Assembly (NCBI GenBank): GCA_020736575.1
Contig: JAGPYM010000075.1
Coordinates: forward strand, 1-64,000
From: Thelonectria olida
Lineage: Eukaryota > Ascomycota > Sordariomycetes > Hypocreales > Nectriaceae
Reading direction: 5' to 3'
Length of the DNA: 64,000 nt
The position numbers and the translations under genes were made by a program. The stretch's first letter is position 1. Each line of letters opens with the position of its first letter. Of the stretch, positions 35,912-46,216 are shown in pieces. The notes below the pieces were generated by a model. It was not told the origin of the DNA. It saw only the letters and a program-made list of their open reading frames with translations, and made no database searches.

Positions 35912-38167
35912 ATGCAACCTGCAGGACTTGATCCTTTCCCGGTTTTATCCTCTCTGCCTCCACCTTTGGCTCATCAGCCCTCTCAACCTCCCAACCTACC
36001 TTGGCCACTTCCCGCAGCCAAAGCCAAGTCTCGGGAAGCTATTCATTCTCAAGACACCGAAGACACCCCCAAATGCAGGCCACTCCCAAAGTCCCTCATT
36101 AGCCCTTTCACCGACGTGCAGGATCTATTGGTCCCGCGCACCGCCCCGCTCTATGTTCGCCCTGAAAACGGCCAAGTAAATGGGTACATCAAGTTCAATT
36201 GGCCATCAACGAGACCATCAAGGAGGCCTTCCATGGGCTCCAGTGTGGTCGTGGAGAAGGTAGTGTACGACTCGACACGGATGTCAACGGTCAGTACTTC
36301 CCGTGTCGTAAACCTCGCCGGACAAGCATCTACTCCGGCGAAAGTAAAGGGAGTGACAGCGCCCCTGGGGGATATTGCCTCGGTCCCATCCATGTGTTCA
36401 TCTCCCCAAGAATCGTCAATGCGACTCGTAACGACTGGCGAACCACAGGTGTCGCCGCCACACTTTGGATTTCAGGCTAATATGGATCGGATGGATATGC
36501 AGCTATCGCAGTTCTGTATGTCGATATCCTTGACTTCTCTTCTTAAGCTAATCCGCCTCCTTGGCTTGGCATATATGCCCGCTATTCCCCTATTGGTATC
36601 ATGGTCTGACGCTTTCTGGCAATAGATGTCAACAATTGGTGCCCCGGAAGGAGCATTCTTAGCAGCACAAACTCTTGGCTGAAGGACTTCGCTCAGATGG
36701 ATGAGAATGAAGGTATACGATGTGCAATTCAGAGTCTGGCAGGGGTGTATATTTATGACTACCTCCCGGACGAACGTATTCGCCAGCGAACCAACGAGCG
36801 ACATGTTCTAGCAGACGCACACTTCAGCAAGCTCCTTACTACTCTTAAGAGCACGGAAGCTAAGAAGAGGAGCGAAGCCGTTACCATGGCGATCATTCTT
36901 TCCATCCAAGACGTGAGTTAGACATTGCCCTAATAACTCCTAGAAACCGCTATAACCCGTTGTCCTAGGTTGTGCTCACCGAACGCCATCTCAAGAAGCC
37001 ACATAGCCCTCGGTGGCTAGAGGGCTTTAAGAAAGGGGAGCACTTCCTTGATCTAACAGACCCTGGGCATCTATCCTGGCACGCCAATAGCACCCCGTTG
37101 ACAAGTCTCCATATCTCGCAGTCGATTATAGTTGGCCGAGCCCTCATTCTTACTCAGACAATGATGCAGCCCCCTTCGCCTGCCGCGCTCGACCCTACGC
37201 AGGAAGCATCCAGATTTAGTTGGCTTTTATGCGGCACCGGAAAGGATCTGTATGAAATCCATGGAGGGTGCGGTTTCTCCAGGAAGCTGCTATATACCAT
37301 CAGTCAGATCACCTACTGCACGGCGCGACTACAGCAGGAATCCGATAGTATGATTGTGCCCATTACGGCGGGTTACCTCTATCGCGAACTTTTGGAGATG
37401 CGGCAATGGAGCAGCGAGTTTATACCATGGGATGTAGCCCACGAGTGCCCACAAACGATTGTACAAGTGCGAAAGAAGCCAAATGACTATATCATTAGCA
37501 CCGATGAGGATATGACAGATGTAACGGCTGAGGCGTGGAGGTTTGCGGTGATCATATATCTACAATGTCGGCTCCTAAGGTATGGTGATGAACGGAGCGG
37601 ATAGAGTGCTTCTCCGGGTCGCTCTCTCTTTAGGGGGCGTTGCTGCAGTAGACGACGTGCTGACTGGAATTTTAGGTTACCTCGCAATCATCCACACGTT
37701 CTTGCAAACCTGACTGACTTGGCTAAGTGCATCCGCATCATGCCAACGTCAGGCCCGCGCTTTACCGCTCAAGCGCCTCTCCTCCCAGTTTTCTTTCTAG
37801 GCATGCTCGCTACCCAGCCTGATCACAAGCAAGCGTCACGAGCATGGTTCGAACAGGTTGTGCGGACGCCAGTGCGAAGTGTAGGTTTCCTTTCTCAAAG
37901 GCTCCGATTCAAGCGGTTAAGTCAGGTCCTGCCACCTAGGACTCTGCCCTATCGGTTACTCTACCTAGTGAGTGCTAATGATTCTCCCAGAGCGTGCCGC
38001 CACTGTACCGGGTTTTACAGCGCATTTGGGCCTGGATAGACGCTGAGATTGAAATTCCCTCCATGCCCACCCAGTTGCCCAAGACCATCGGCAGAAGGCT
38101 TCCTTGGTGGGAATATCTCATCGCAAAAATCCACGAGAAAGAAGAAGAGACACTATGTCTCACATGA
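35912..38167 (+). CDS. Fungal-specific transcription factor (Fungal_trans_2 type) lacking a visible Zn2Cys6 domain
   Basis: Five exons join without a stop to 627 residues: 35912-36515, 36626-36912, 36969-37579, 37676-37880, 37991-38167; all introns GT-AG. The first 200 residues are proline/serine-rich and disordered, with the segment NGQVNGYIKFNWP that in relatives follows the zinc cluster. The regulatory domain then follows: FYVNNWCPGRSIL, GVYIYDYLPDERI, YGLF-like helices around 37240-37560, RSSVPPLYRVLQRIWAW, and the ending HEKEEETLCLT typical of this family. No C-x2-C-x6-C cluster can be read at the N-terminus or in the 350 bp upstream, so either the DNA-binding exon lies further away or was lost, or the protein acts without it. 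Intact reading frame next to broken neighbours. Confidence 0.85.
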
Positions 38168-38760
38168 TCCTGAGCTTTCAGCATCCAAGTTTGCCCTGCT
38201 AACAAGTCACGTACCTAGTCTTTGTCGCGCCAGAGTCTCACTTTGCGCGATAGGGAGATAATAAAACTCTCTCGATTCTTGTGTGGCCCTCGTCAAAAAC
38301 CCCGGTGTAGGAACGGCGAGTCAGGCAAACAACCGTTTCAAAGGGGGGTTGTGAATTATAATACCTTGTCGCCATTTCTATGCTTGGATTGTTTATTAAT
38401 ACAAACATTTTTATTAGCTCTGGTAATAGTCAAGACGTCTTAGTGAGCCTGGACCTTGTTCGGGTTGGTATTGATCTGTTCGGCTTAGCTGAAAAGCATA
38501 TTGGTTTGTCAAGGCAGAGTGTGAATTGCGGATAGAAAGAGGGTAGAGATGGCTCGTTTGAAATATTCCATAGTAGCCTATGGGTTGAAGCAGGTCAAGC
38601 ACTTACATCAATGAGAAATCCGGAGTAGATGCTCAGCCAAAGTCAGCTTGGGTGGCTGGTAATGAAGATCTGAAGTGTTGAATATTGCTTAGAGCTGCTA
38701 ATCCTGTCATTTCTCAAGACGTCAATGAAGGAACTGGCTGTGTGACAAAGCCTAACGTCC
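38168..38760. other. Intergenic
   Basis: Nothing recognised. It holds the terminator of the upstream regulator and the eroded 3' flank of the MFS pseudogene. Confidence 0.4.
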
Positions 38761-39265
38761 CTAGACCTTGTCATCCATAACCACGCCACCTCCTCGAGAG
38801 AAACCCCCTTCATTTTAGGGTAGATAAGCCATATAATGAGGGTTTTAACACTAAGAAGAACGGTGTAAACGAGACGATACTTCTATTTGAGGTCATCCAA
38901 GCCGATTGGGTTGACAAACTGGTTAAAGCTAGTACTACCCTTATGTATAAGCTGCACGATGGTAGTACCTTTAGTGCGATAGATAAATACCAAGACCTTA
39001 GAATGTAGAGATACTGGAGAGGCATTATTAGGTTGTGGAAGGCATAGTAGATAGAGACGAGAGCCACAACGGCAATAGTAGCAGAGCTGTTCGTATCATC
39101 TGATGCACAGACGGCAGACGCTCCAGTCCAGAACGAGAAGATGGCGCACATGGAGCCGAAACCATTAGCGCAAAGGCCTTAGGAATGTCCCTCGGAAACG
39201 TAACGCGAAGGCCCGACAGAACCAAGAAAGTCAGGAATTTCTCATAATACAGCCTCGGCATCTGG
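38761..39265 (-). pseudogene. Sugar-type MFS transporter, 3' fragment, pseudogene
   Basis: Minus-strand reading gives the last helices of a fungal hexose/lactose-type MFS permease: a helix block ATIAVVALVSIYYAFHNLI (38990-39152), then RTKGTTIVQLIHKGSTSFN, FVNPIGLDDLK, YTVLLSVKTLIIWLIYP and KMKGVSLEEVAWL. The family signature PETKG-LEE is present as P-KMKG-LEE (E to K). A stop at 38883-38885 stands where relatives carry W (TGG to TAG). The two parts are in different frames. The first nine or so helices are missing, and the fragment ends where the Trk pseudogene begins on the other strand. Confidence 0.8.
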
Positions 39266-40770
39266 TAAACCCACGAGTCGCGGCTTCATCGCCAGCTTCA
39301 CAGCTGCCATTTACGAAGGGAAGATCTGGATCCCTACTCCAGACTATGTCGCGTCGGAACCCGCGCTCAGCATCAGCTATCTCGACAGCCTTTTCCTGGC
39401 CGTGTCCGCCATGACCGAGGCAGGATTGAACACGGTGGACCTCAGCCAGATGACCACCTGGTAGCAGCTCCTTTTGTTCCTGCTCATTCTGCTCGGCAGC
39501 TCGATATGGATTTCCATCTAAACAATCGCTGCCCGCCTGCACGTGTTTGAGAAGCGCTTTGAGGCCTCCGTCCGAACCAAGCGCGAGAGGGTGAGGGAGC
39601 GAAGGGCGCGCGGCACCGGTAGTGCCACCGGCGTGCCTCATCCAGGCGGCAGCGATAGCGCCACTGCTACGACTTCTTCGAAGGCACAGGAGCTTGAGAA
39701 CCGTCCCACGAGGAGGATCGGCGCCTTGAGGACTCCAGAGGCGGACTACGGGAAGAAAACGAGAAAGAGCTGGCACATGCACAATTTCCTGACTAGCAAC
39801 ACGGTGGGCCGCAATGCCCAGTTCCACGACCTCTCGACTCAGGAGCGCGAGCACCTTGGCGAGTGTGAGTACCGCGCACTAAGGATCCTCGCTCTCATTG
39901 TGCCGCTGTGCTTCTTTCTGTGGCAATTCCGAGGATGCATCGCTTTAGGGGCTTGGATGGCGAGCAGCCAGCCTGAAACCGCCCGGCAAAACGGGATCGA
40001 GCCATGGTAGTTAGGCATGTTCAACGGAGTGTCAGCGTTTAACAACTCGGGCATGTCACTTCTGGATGCAAACATGATGCCCTTTTAGATTGCCTACTTT
40101 GTTATCATCACGATGGGTCTCATGATTCTGGCCGGAAATACAGCATATCCCATCTTTCTTCGGCTGATCAAGTTGCTTGATGCTGAAGTTGCTCAGGGCA
40201 GTCACTAAGGATGAGACGTTCTGCAACCTAATGGTGACACTTGAGTTCATTCTCACGTCCCCGCGACGATTGTACATCAACCTCTTTCCTTCGCGTCCGA
40301 CGTATTGGCTACTCTTCATGCTCATCTGTCTGAACTCGGTCGATTGGGTTGCATTTGAGCTCTTGAACCTCGGAAACTCCGCTACTGAATCTATTCCTTA
40401 GGGGTTTCGCGCACTCGACAGGATATTTTAAGCGCTCGGTAAGCCTCTCTTTGCCTTCTAGTCTGCTTGAAGTTGGCTAAATCCATCCTCAGCCGTGCGC
40501 TCTGGTGGCTTCGATGTCGTGCCTATCTCGTCTGTCTACGTCGGCATCTCCGTCGGCTTGCCCACCCAGGCCTACAGCTTCAGCGGCTCCTGGCACCCGT
40601 CCAGCAAGCTCGTCCTGTGTTTGGTCAAGCTGCGTGGTCGTCATCGGGACCTACCTGTCGCCCTTGACTGCGCCGTTAGACTGTCTGCCGAGTAACTGTA
40701 TCGCGATGAGGAAGAGGATTATCGCATCCATAGGAGCATGACGCGCCACAGGATGAGCATATCTTGATTA
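39256..40770 (+). pseudogene. Trk-type high-affinity potassium transporter pseudogene
   Basis: Plasma-membrane K+ uptake protein in living relatives. The reading runs LDSLFLAVSAMTEAGLNTVD, LLLFLLILLGSSIW, HVFEKRFE, a charged cytoplasmic loop, HNFLTSNTVGRNAQFHDLS, FNGVSAFNNSGMSLLDANM, GLMILAGNTAYPIFLRLI, TKDETFCNL, LLFMLICLNSVDWVAFE, then across a GT-AG intron (40438-40494) VRSGGF with the pore signature SGGF, and LRGRHRDLPVALD near the end. Stops lie at 39462, 39519, 40008, 40086, 40399, 40429 and 40693. All but 40399 are explained by CAG/CAA or TGG changing by C-to-T or G-to-A. There is also a frame change near 40170 and a deletion near 40550. The N-terminal third is absent. Confidence 0.9.
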
Positions 40771-42676
40771 TCTCAGCGGTTGCTTAGTTACAATATTGTC
40801 TATGCTGTCAAGTGCGGAGTTCCAGCTCCCTACATGTTATTTCTCTAGGCGAGGAGACCTAAGGGCGAGGGGTCTAGGGATGCTGTGCTTCTTGAAGCCT
40901 TGTGGTGGGGATTGTACAGTGCTTTGAATCATTCTTCAGGTTGCCACAAATACCTAGGACATTGTCTCGCCTACTTAGGTACGTGAAGTTTATATCTCTC
41001 AGGCCGTCCCATTGCGAACCAGTGGATTGTGCTGGCAGTAATCTATTCGTATTTCCGTCATCTCATTTCGTAAACTCAAGCAAAGCTATAACTGTGTTAA
41101 CTATCAAAAGACGCCGCGTAGCCAATGTGGAAATCGTCTAATTCTTCTCAGCCATCCTCGGATTAATGGTGCTTCTCAATTCTCCGTCCACGGCATCAAG
41201 AAATCCCAGATGCTGTGCCGACGACGACGACGAATCAACTCCAAAACAGACTGGCAAGACGACGTCGAAATGGCTGTAATGGTCAGCCGTCAAGACTTCA
41301 TTATTCCGGAGTAGTGCCGCCAACAACCCGTCAATCATCGAGCTCACTAATGTCGCAGCATTTTGCAGATGCAAATGATGATCTTTTGTGGACAACGGGT
41401 CTGTTCTGAGTTCCTAGGCTGCATTGTTGCTGGGTAAAACTTATCAGCCTGCTAGCACGTTCGGTTAACACGAGTGTAAATCTGAAGCTTGTTTAGCATG
41501 GCGATAGTGTGGAGTGTCGACCGCTTCCTGTGAATAAGTTAGAGCGCTTCATCTCCCTGGCCTTAGCAAACGTAACTTAGTAGACGCCTCCCAGACGGTG
41601 CAAGTGGCGTGCCGGCATTCAACGGCCGAAGGATTCGATCCCGCGTGATTCCCTCCAATCATGATTTTCAATCTTGAGTTTCACCTGGTCGATGTCCCAG
41701 AGCACCTTGAACTGCCGGCTCCGTTTAAAGCTTTATGTAATAGGGACCAACCATCAACGCAATTTCAAGTACCTCACAGCACCATCACACATTCCAAGAC
41801 TCACAATTTGAAGTCGGCGCCTCCAGAAGAGGATACGACTTTGGTGAAGATGAGGGAGCAGGAAAACCGCTCGCGGGAAGGGTTCAATCCAAGTACCCTG
41901 CTCCACAAAGTTCAGTAGGCTCAGCAGTGGTGGCGCCAAATCGAGAACACGTCAACCATCATAGGTTGAGCGCAGAGGCCGGGTCTGACCCCAGTCTCAC
42001 TATTAAGTACCGGGTCGGGTCTGGGTCAACCCCCTTGACCTGACCTCACCACCCATTTTAGGCCCTGCTTAACTTTCCAACATTCTCTCCTCACCGCTCT
42101 CCCTAACCAACCCCACCAATCACAACTCCCGCAATCCCCTACGCTCGTGCTAAGTCACAGTCCCAACGGTGACAACGCCAAACGTTGCGGGCGGCGGCAG
42201 CTCTGCTGCATGTCAGCGGCGGCGTCGGCGTCCTCCTTTGTGCAGCAATTGTTGCACTAGGAGGTCAGCTCAGCTCGGGATTTGCCGACGGGTGCGTCTG
42301 AATGGTGGGCGACTCCCTCCATGGGGATGGGGTTTCGGGGTTTTGTTCAATGCCAAGCGCGCAGCGATGACTCCGCTTTGGCTTTGGCTTTGGCTTGCTT
42401 TGGTCAAGGTGAACGTTACGTGAGGCGGGAGCTTTCGGAATATGAAAGGGGGATGGCATCGGAGGGAGGGCGTTCAGCTGTCAGCTTGGCAGTGTGTCGT
42501 TTGTATATCGACGTTGTGGAGAGGGAAACTATAGGTTGAGAGGTTTTCGTGGGCTTTTGTTGCGCTGGGCTCAGGTGTAGCTGGGTGGGTGGGTGAGTGA
42601 GTCAGATGGATAGATGGATGGTGGTATGGCGGTGTTGGAGAAGCTGGATGATTGCTGTCATTGAGCGGCTGGAGAT
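40771..42676. other. Intergenic, 1.9 kb
   Basis: No gene recognised. Low-complexity features: a cluster of GGGTC/GACCC motifs at about 41975-42045, a GGCGG-rich patch at 42185-42235, three CTTTGG units at 42378-42395, and GGGT/GATG microrepeats at 42578-42622 shortly before the next promoter. Confidence 0.4.
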
Positions 42677-42685
42677 GTATTTAAG
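42677..42685 (+). promoter_or_regulatory. TATA-like element of the DTG-motif protein gene
   Basis: GTATTTAAG lies 87-95 bp upstream of the chosen ATG (42772), a normal distance for a fungal TATA box with a short leader. The context supports the start at 42772 rather than the upstream in-frame ATG at 42694, which would fall too close to the TATA element and lacks a signal peptide. Confidence 0.5.
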
Positions 42686-42771
42686 TCTCTGCTTTGCCCA
42701 AGTGGAAGAGGCCAGACACAGCAGCTCCATCACCTCACTTCCTAAGAACTGCAAAAGGGACCTCTTTAAAC

Positions 42772-43935
42772 ATGCATTTTAGCAGACTCGCAATTGCCCT
42801 CGCGGCACTCAATTCATTCGCCTTCGGCGAAAACGGTTACTATGCAGGATACACCAACACGGCGCTCATCCCCTTCGACTATAACTCTCTTAACGCCGCG
42901 ACCCCTTTCTCCGACAAAATAAAAGTCACCATCAAGATTGCCGACTCTGCAACGACCTTTCAGGAATTCCACCCTTCAATCGACACGGGCACCTGCGGCT
43001 TCATGTTCTCCGCCATCGAATACCCTCTCTGGACCCGCGCCCTGGCCGACGCAAATCCATCTGGTTGGGAGTTTTTGTCAAGCAGCAAGCTCCTGTATTC
43101 TGGGCACTGGATACCCACGGATATGATCCTCACCACTGCGGCGGGCGTGGAAGTGAAGGTCTCCATCCCCGTGCTGGCGGTTGAGAAGAAAACGGTTTGC
43201 AAGCACTGGGTGGATTCGTATGGAGCAGACTGCCCAACGGTCGTTGGGCAGGATCCACCTGAGGAAACAGATTGGCCAACGGGCGTCCGTTTGATGGGGG
43301 TGGGTTTTGGGAGGCAGGCGGATGGCCAGCCGCAAGGGGATCCAGATAAGAATGCTTTCCTGAATGTGAGGAAGATTGGGACGGTCGATACACCCACCGG
43401 CAGTACGACCTATCGAAATGGTTACATAATCAGCAAGCAGGGCATTACCTTGGGCTTGACAGAGGAGAATACGTTGGGGATGAAATTCCTGGATTTGGGC
43501 GACGGAGCAACGGCAGATCCAAGGGATTGGGCCACGCTGCCGGCTTGCCTTGCCGTTGGTTCACGCCCTTGTGTCCCTGGTACGACACTCATCGACACGG
43601 GGATTTCACATTCGTTCATGACTCTCCCAACCAGTTTCATACTGAATCGACACGATGAAATAAACCCCAGTACGGGCAAGGCATCCCCAGCCTTGGATGA
43701 TGATTCTTTTGTCCATGTCAAGTTTGGGAGAAGTGGTGTGTATCAGGCGGAGCTTGACTTTTATGCTGGGAGTACTTCGGGCATTGCTATTGGTCCGGTG
43801 CCAGACAATGTGTTTGCAGTGAGGAGGAATGATCGAACACCATATTTTAATACTGGAAGGCATTTCTTGAGGAGGTGGAAGGTCGCTTTCGATGCTGAAA
43901 AAGGGAGATTCGGGTTTCGCACGGTATGGAGCTGA
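42772..43935 (+). CDS. Secreted protein with two DTG motifs, aspartic-protease-like
   Basis: Single exon, 387 residues. An N-terminal signal peptide (MHFSRLAIALAALNSFAFG) indicates secretion. The protein carries IDTGTCGFMFS about 60 residues into the mature part and LIDTGISHSFMTLP about 200 residues later. Paired D-T-G motifs at this spacing are the mark of two-lobed pepsin-fold (A1-type) aspartic proteases, where each lobe supplies one catalytic aspartate. The ending RRWKVAFDAEKGRFGF matches the usual last strand of that fold, where a hydrophobic stretch is followed by VFD-x4-R-G/I-GF. Cysteines are few. I do not recognise the subfamily, and the flap tyrosine cannot be placed with confidence. 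An in-frame ATG at 42694 would add 26 residues. Frame intact, composition normal. Confidence 0.72.
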   Translation: MHFSRLAIALAALNSFAFGENGYYAGYTNTALIPFDYNSLNAATPFSDKIKVTIKIADSATTFQEFHPSIDTGTCGFMFSAIEYPLWTRALADANPSGWEFLSSSKLLYSGHWIPTDMILTTAAGVEVKVSIPVLAVEKKTVCKHWVDSYGADCPTVVGQDPPEETDWPTGVRLMGVGFGRQADGQPQGDPDKNAFLNVRKIGTVDTPTGSTTYRNGYIISKQGITLGLTEENTLGMKFLDLGDGATADPRDWATLPACLAVGSRPCVPGTTLIDTGISHSFMTLPTSFILNRHDEINPSTGKASPALDDDSFVHVKFGRSGVYQAELDFYAGSTSGIAIGPVPDNVFAVRRNDRTPYFNTGRHFLRRWKVAFDAEKGRFGFRTVWS

Positions 43936-44426
43936 GGTATTCGCCTGTAAAGAGGAGATCTGCTCAATGGGAAGAGAGGCCGTTGCGTTTGCCCGATAGC
44001 AATTGCAATAGATTTCCGATCATATAAGCTAGTGTACTTCTGAGATCGTTAGGCGTCCTGACGTTGAAACTAAGGGCCTGTAGAACCCGTTTGGAATGTT
44101 TAGGCCATGTTTGCGACAACTCGCTTCTGTCAGAGCTCCATATTCGCAGGAAGGGCCCAAAGGTAGGATAACAATTGAGACAAGAATCGGGACGAGCAAT
44201 GGAGTGAGGGAGACATGATATGGGCCTTTGTAAAGAGGTAGGCGGTCTTCCACCCCAAACTCCAGGAAGGGGAGCGCCTAGGTTCTGGGAGCACCCGTGA
44301 CTTTAGAACCCGCAGGATCTGGCCTCCATGTACCAGATGAATTCTTTGTTTTGAAGGCCTCAACCCGACTCAATCTTGCTGACATCACGATGACTCTAAG
44401 GAGGCCAAGCTCTCCTCTCCGCAGCG
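43936..44426. other. Intergenic
   Basis: No recognised gene. It contains the terminator region of the DTG-motif gene and the upstream flank of the NLR N-terminal remnant. Confidence 0.4.
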
Positions 44427-45081
44427 ATGATACCGCCCAGCTGGTTTCAGAAAATTGAATCCAAGCTGAGAAGCTTGGAGCCTGCCTTGGCGTCTCCGTC
44501 AACGCCTTCGCCAGCACCTGCACCCACAACACCTTCTCAACCAACAATTTCTCAGCCAGCCTCTCAATCAGCATTCCCAGCTCCCGAGATTTACGGAGTA
44601 TTCTCACTGACAACTGATAGATCCTCTCGAACCCCATTACTGAGGCAGGCATTCATCGTCGAGGAGGGGCTTACGTCCTGTCAAGAATGAACTGGTACTG
44701 GAACTTGGTGCGCTTGCTTCTCGACAAGAACAGAGCAGAGAAGTCCTTTGTAGGGCTGCGAGACGACCTGGATAGCCACGGAGTCCAACTCTACCAGAAA
44801 CTTCTATTATACCTGATGAAGAGCGTCTGCATTTACCACCGAAACTGGGAGGTCGTCATTTTGAGAGACATGTTCAAACTTGACGGCTGGAAGGGCCAGC
44901 TCGACGAGATTCAGGTTGCTGAGGCCACGGTGAAAGGGGACCCTGAACAAATTAATACGGAACAGATAAAATCATACCTACAGGCTCTCGCTATCACCGC
45001 ACGCTCCCAAGAGACGAAGCTTCAAGATATCCATTGGGCTATTCAGGACCAGACCACATTGTCTCTCACACTTCAGATGTA
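44427..45081 (+). pseudogene. NLR N-terminal (NWD-type) remnant without NACHT
   Basis: The second block (about 44605-45081) reads NPITEAGIHRRGGAYVLSRM followed by NWYWNLVRLLLDKN, LYQKLLLYLMKSVC, LDGWKGQLDEIQVAEATVK and QETKLQDIHWAIQDQ. This is the helical N-terminal domain found before NACHT in fungal NLRs (NWD-type, PF17100-like). A stop at 45080-45082 ends it, and no NACHT follows. Upstream, 44427-44690 codes a proline-rich linker (ASPSTPSPAPAPTTPSQP) of the kind found at the start of such proteins, in a different frame with about 50 residues of the domain missing between. An acceptor-like AACTGATAG lies before the domain. It could be a truncated standalone N-domain gene, but a pseudogene is more likely. 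Confidence 0.72.
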
Positions 45082-45390
45082 GCCCGGCTGTTGCAGGGAC
45101 TAGGCCATGAAGAGAGGTGTGTGATGTTTAGCTGTAAGGGCATTTGGTCCCGCAAAGATTGTCGGGGAGGCCAGAGGATAGTCGAAAGTGAGACGCTGCA
45201 GCAGGCACTTCAACTCTACGCCTAATGACGTAGCGAAGCTGCTACCAGCGATAGTGTTTCTGCTGGTGGGCGACGTGGTTTTGCCGGCACTGCCGGGGAC
45301 AGAGCCTTCGAGAGGCTTGTGTAGTTGTAAAAGGAAGCTATTAATAAGAATCTAATAGAAATGTTCTAGTAAGAGGTTAGCACTTTCTAT
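45082..45390. other. Spacer between the NLR remnant and the R1 fragment
   Basis: Possible eroded continuation of the NLR remnant (stops in all frames). Nothing else seen. Confidence 0.35.
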
Positions 45391-45785
45391 TTAATTATTT
45401 AAAGTATGGGTAATTTTAGTTTTATTAAAATTATACTTTAATTTTTTTAACTTATTATTATTTTTAATATTAATAAGCTTTATAAATATATTATTATTAT
45501 AAAAAAAGATTAAAATTTTAAACATATAATAAAATAAATATATATTAAATTTTAACTTTATATTTATTATAATAAGTTTATTAATAGAATTTATAATTAA
45601 TATTAATATTAAAGCTTTTTTTAAATACACTTTATTTAAAAAATTCTATTTTAAATATTTAATATAAAAGTATTTATTTATTTAATTATTATTTATATAA
45701 TTTAATTAATTATATAATATATAATATTTAATATAAGTAATTTCTTACTAATTAAAAAAGTAGTAATACTAATATATTTAGGCAG
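45391..45785 (-). repeat. Isolated R1 fragment
   Basis: A 0.4 kb AT-rich island inside normal-composition DNA. It matches the minus R1 arm (compare 32500-32760): ATATTTATTATAATAAG, TTTATAATTAATATTAA, AATATAAAAGTATTTATT, then the ATATAATATATAATATTTAAT block. It shows that the R1 family also lies outside the large deserts and takes its AT richness with it. Confidence 0.7.
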
Positions 45786-46216
45786 CTGTAGTACTCATGC
45801 TACATCCTCATCTGCAAGCTAAACTCTTTAATTTAATAGGAATTCGGCTTAAATTAAGCGAATGCGAGGCCCCTGAAGGCGCTGTATTGTTTGGTTCCAA
45901 CTGACAGACACGCGGACTTGGTTGCTCCACAGCTGTTAGTTTGATGTCGTACCAGCGTCCCGATTCCGCAACGGCCGTAGGCGAGGGGCCAACACGAATC
46001 CTGACCTGCTGAAGCGTAAACGTGTCTGTTGGGTGCTGAATGGCTGAATCAGATGACGCTCATGCCAGGCAGCAGCTGGCCCCGAATCATGCCATCATTA
46101 CGGCGCATTCCATGGATGATAAAATCTCCAAGAACCCCCATCTCAGAAACAAGCTGCAACACACTGCCCTACGAAGATTCAACCACTCAATCACTACTCA
46201 CTCCAGCTACCCCAAA
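45786..46216. other. Upstream region of the small secreted protein gene
   Basis: Normal composition, no gene. It probably contains the promoter and leader of the gene at 46217; the last 60 bp are rich in CTC and ACTC, as often seen near fungal transcription starts. Confidence 0.4.

Noticed and set aside
39231..39854. 207-residue minus-strand open frame
   Set aside because: Antisense to the Trk pseudogene; no domain of its own.
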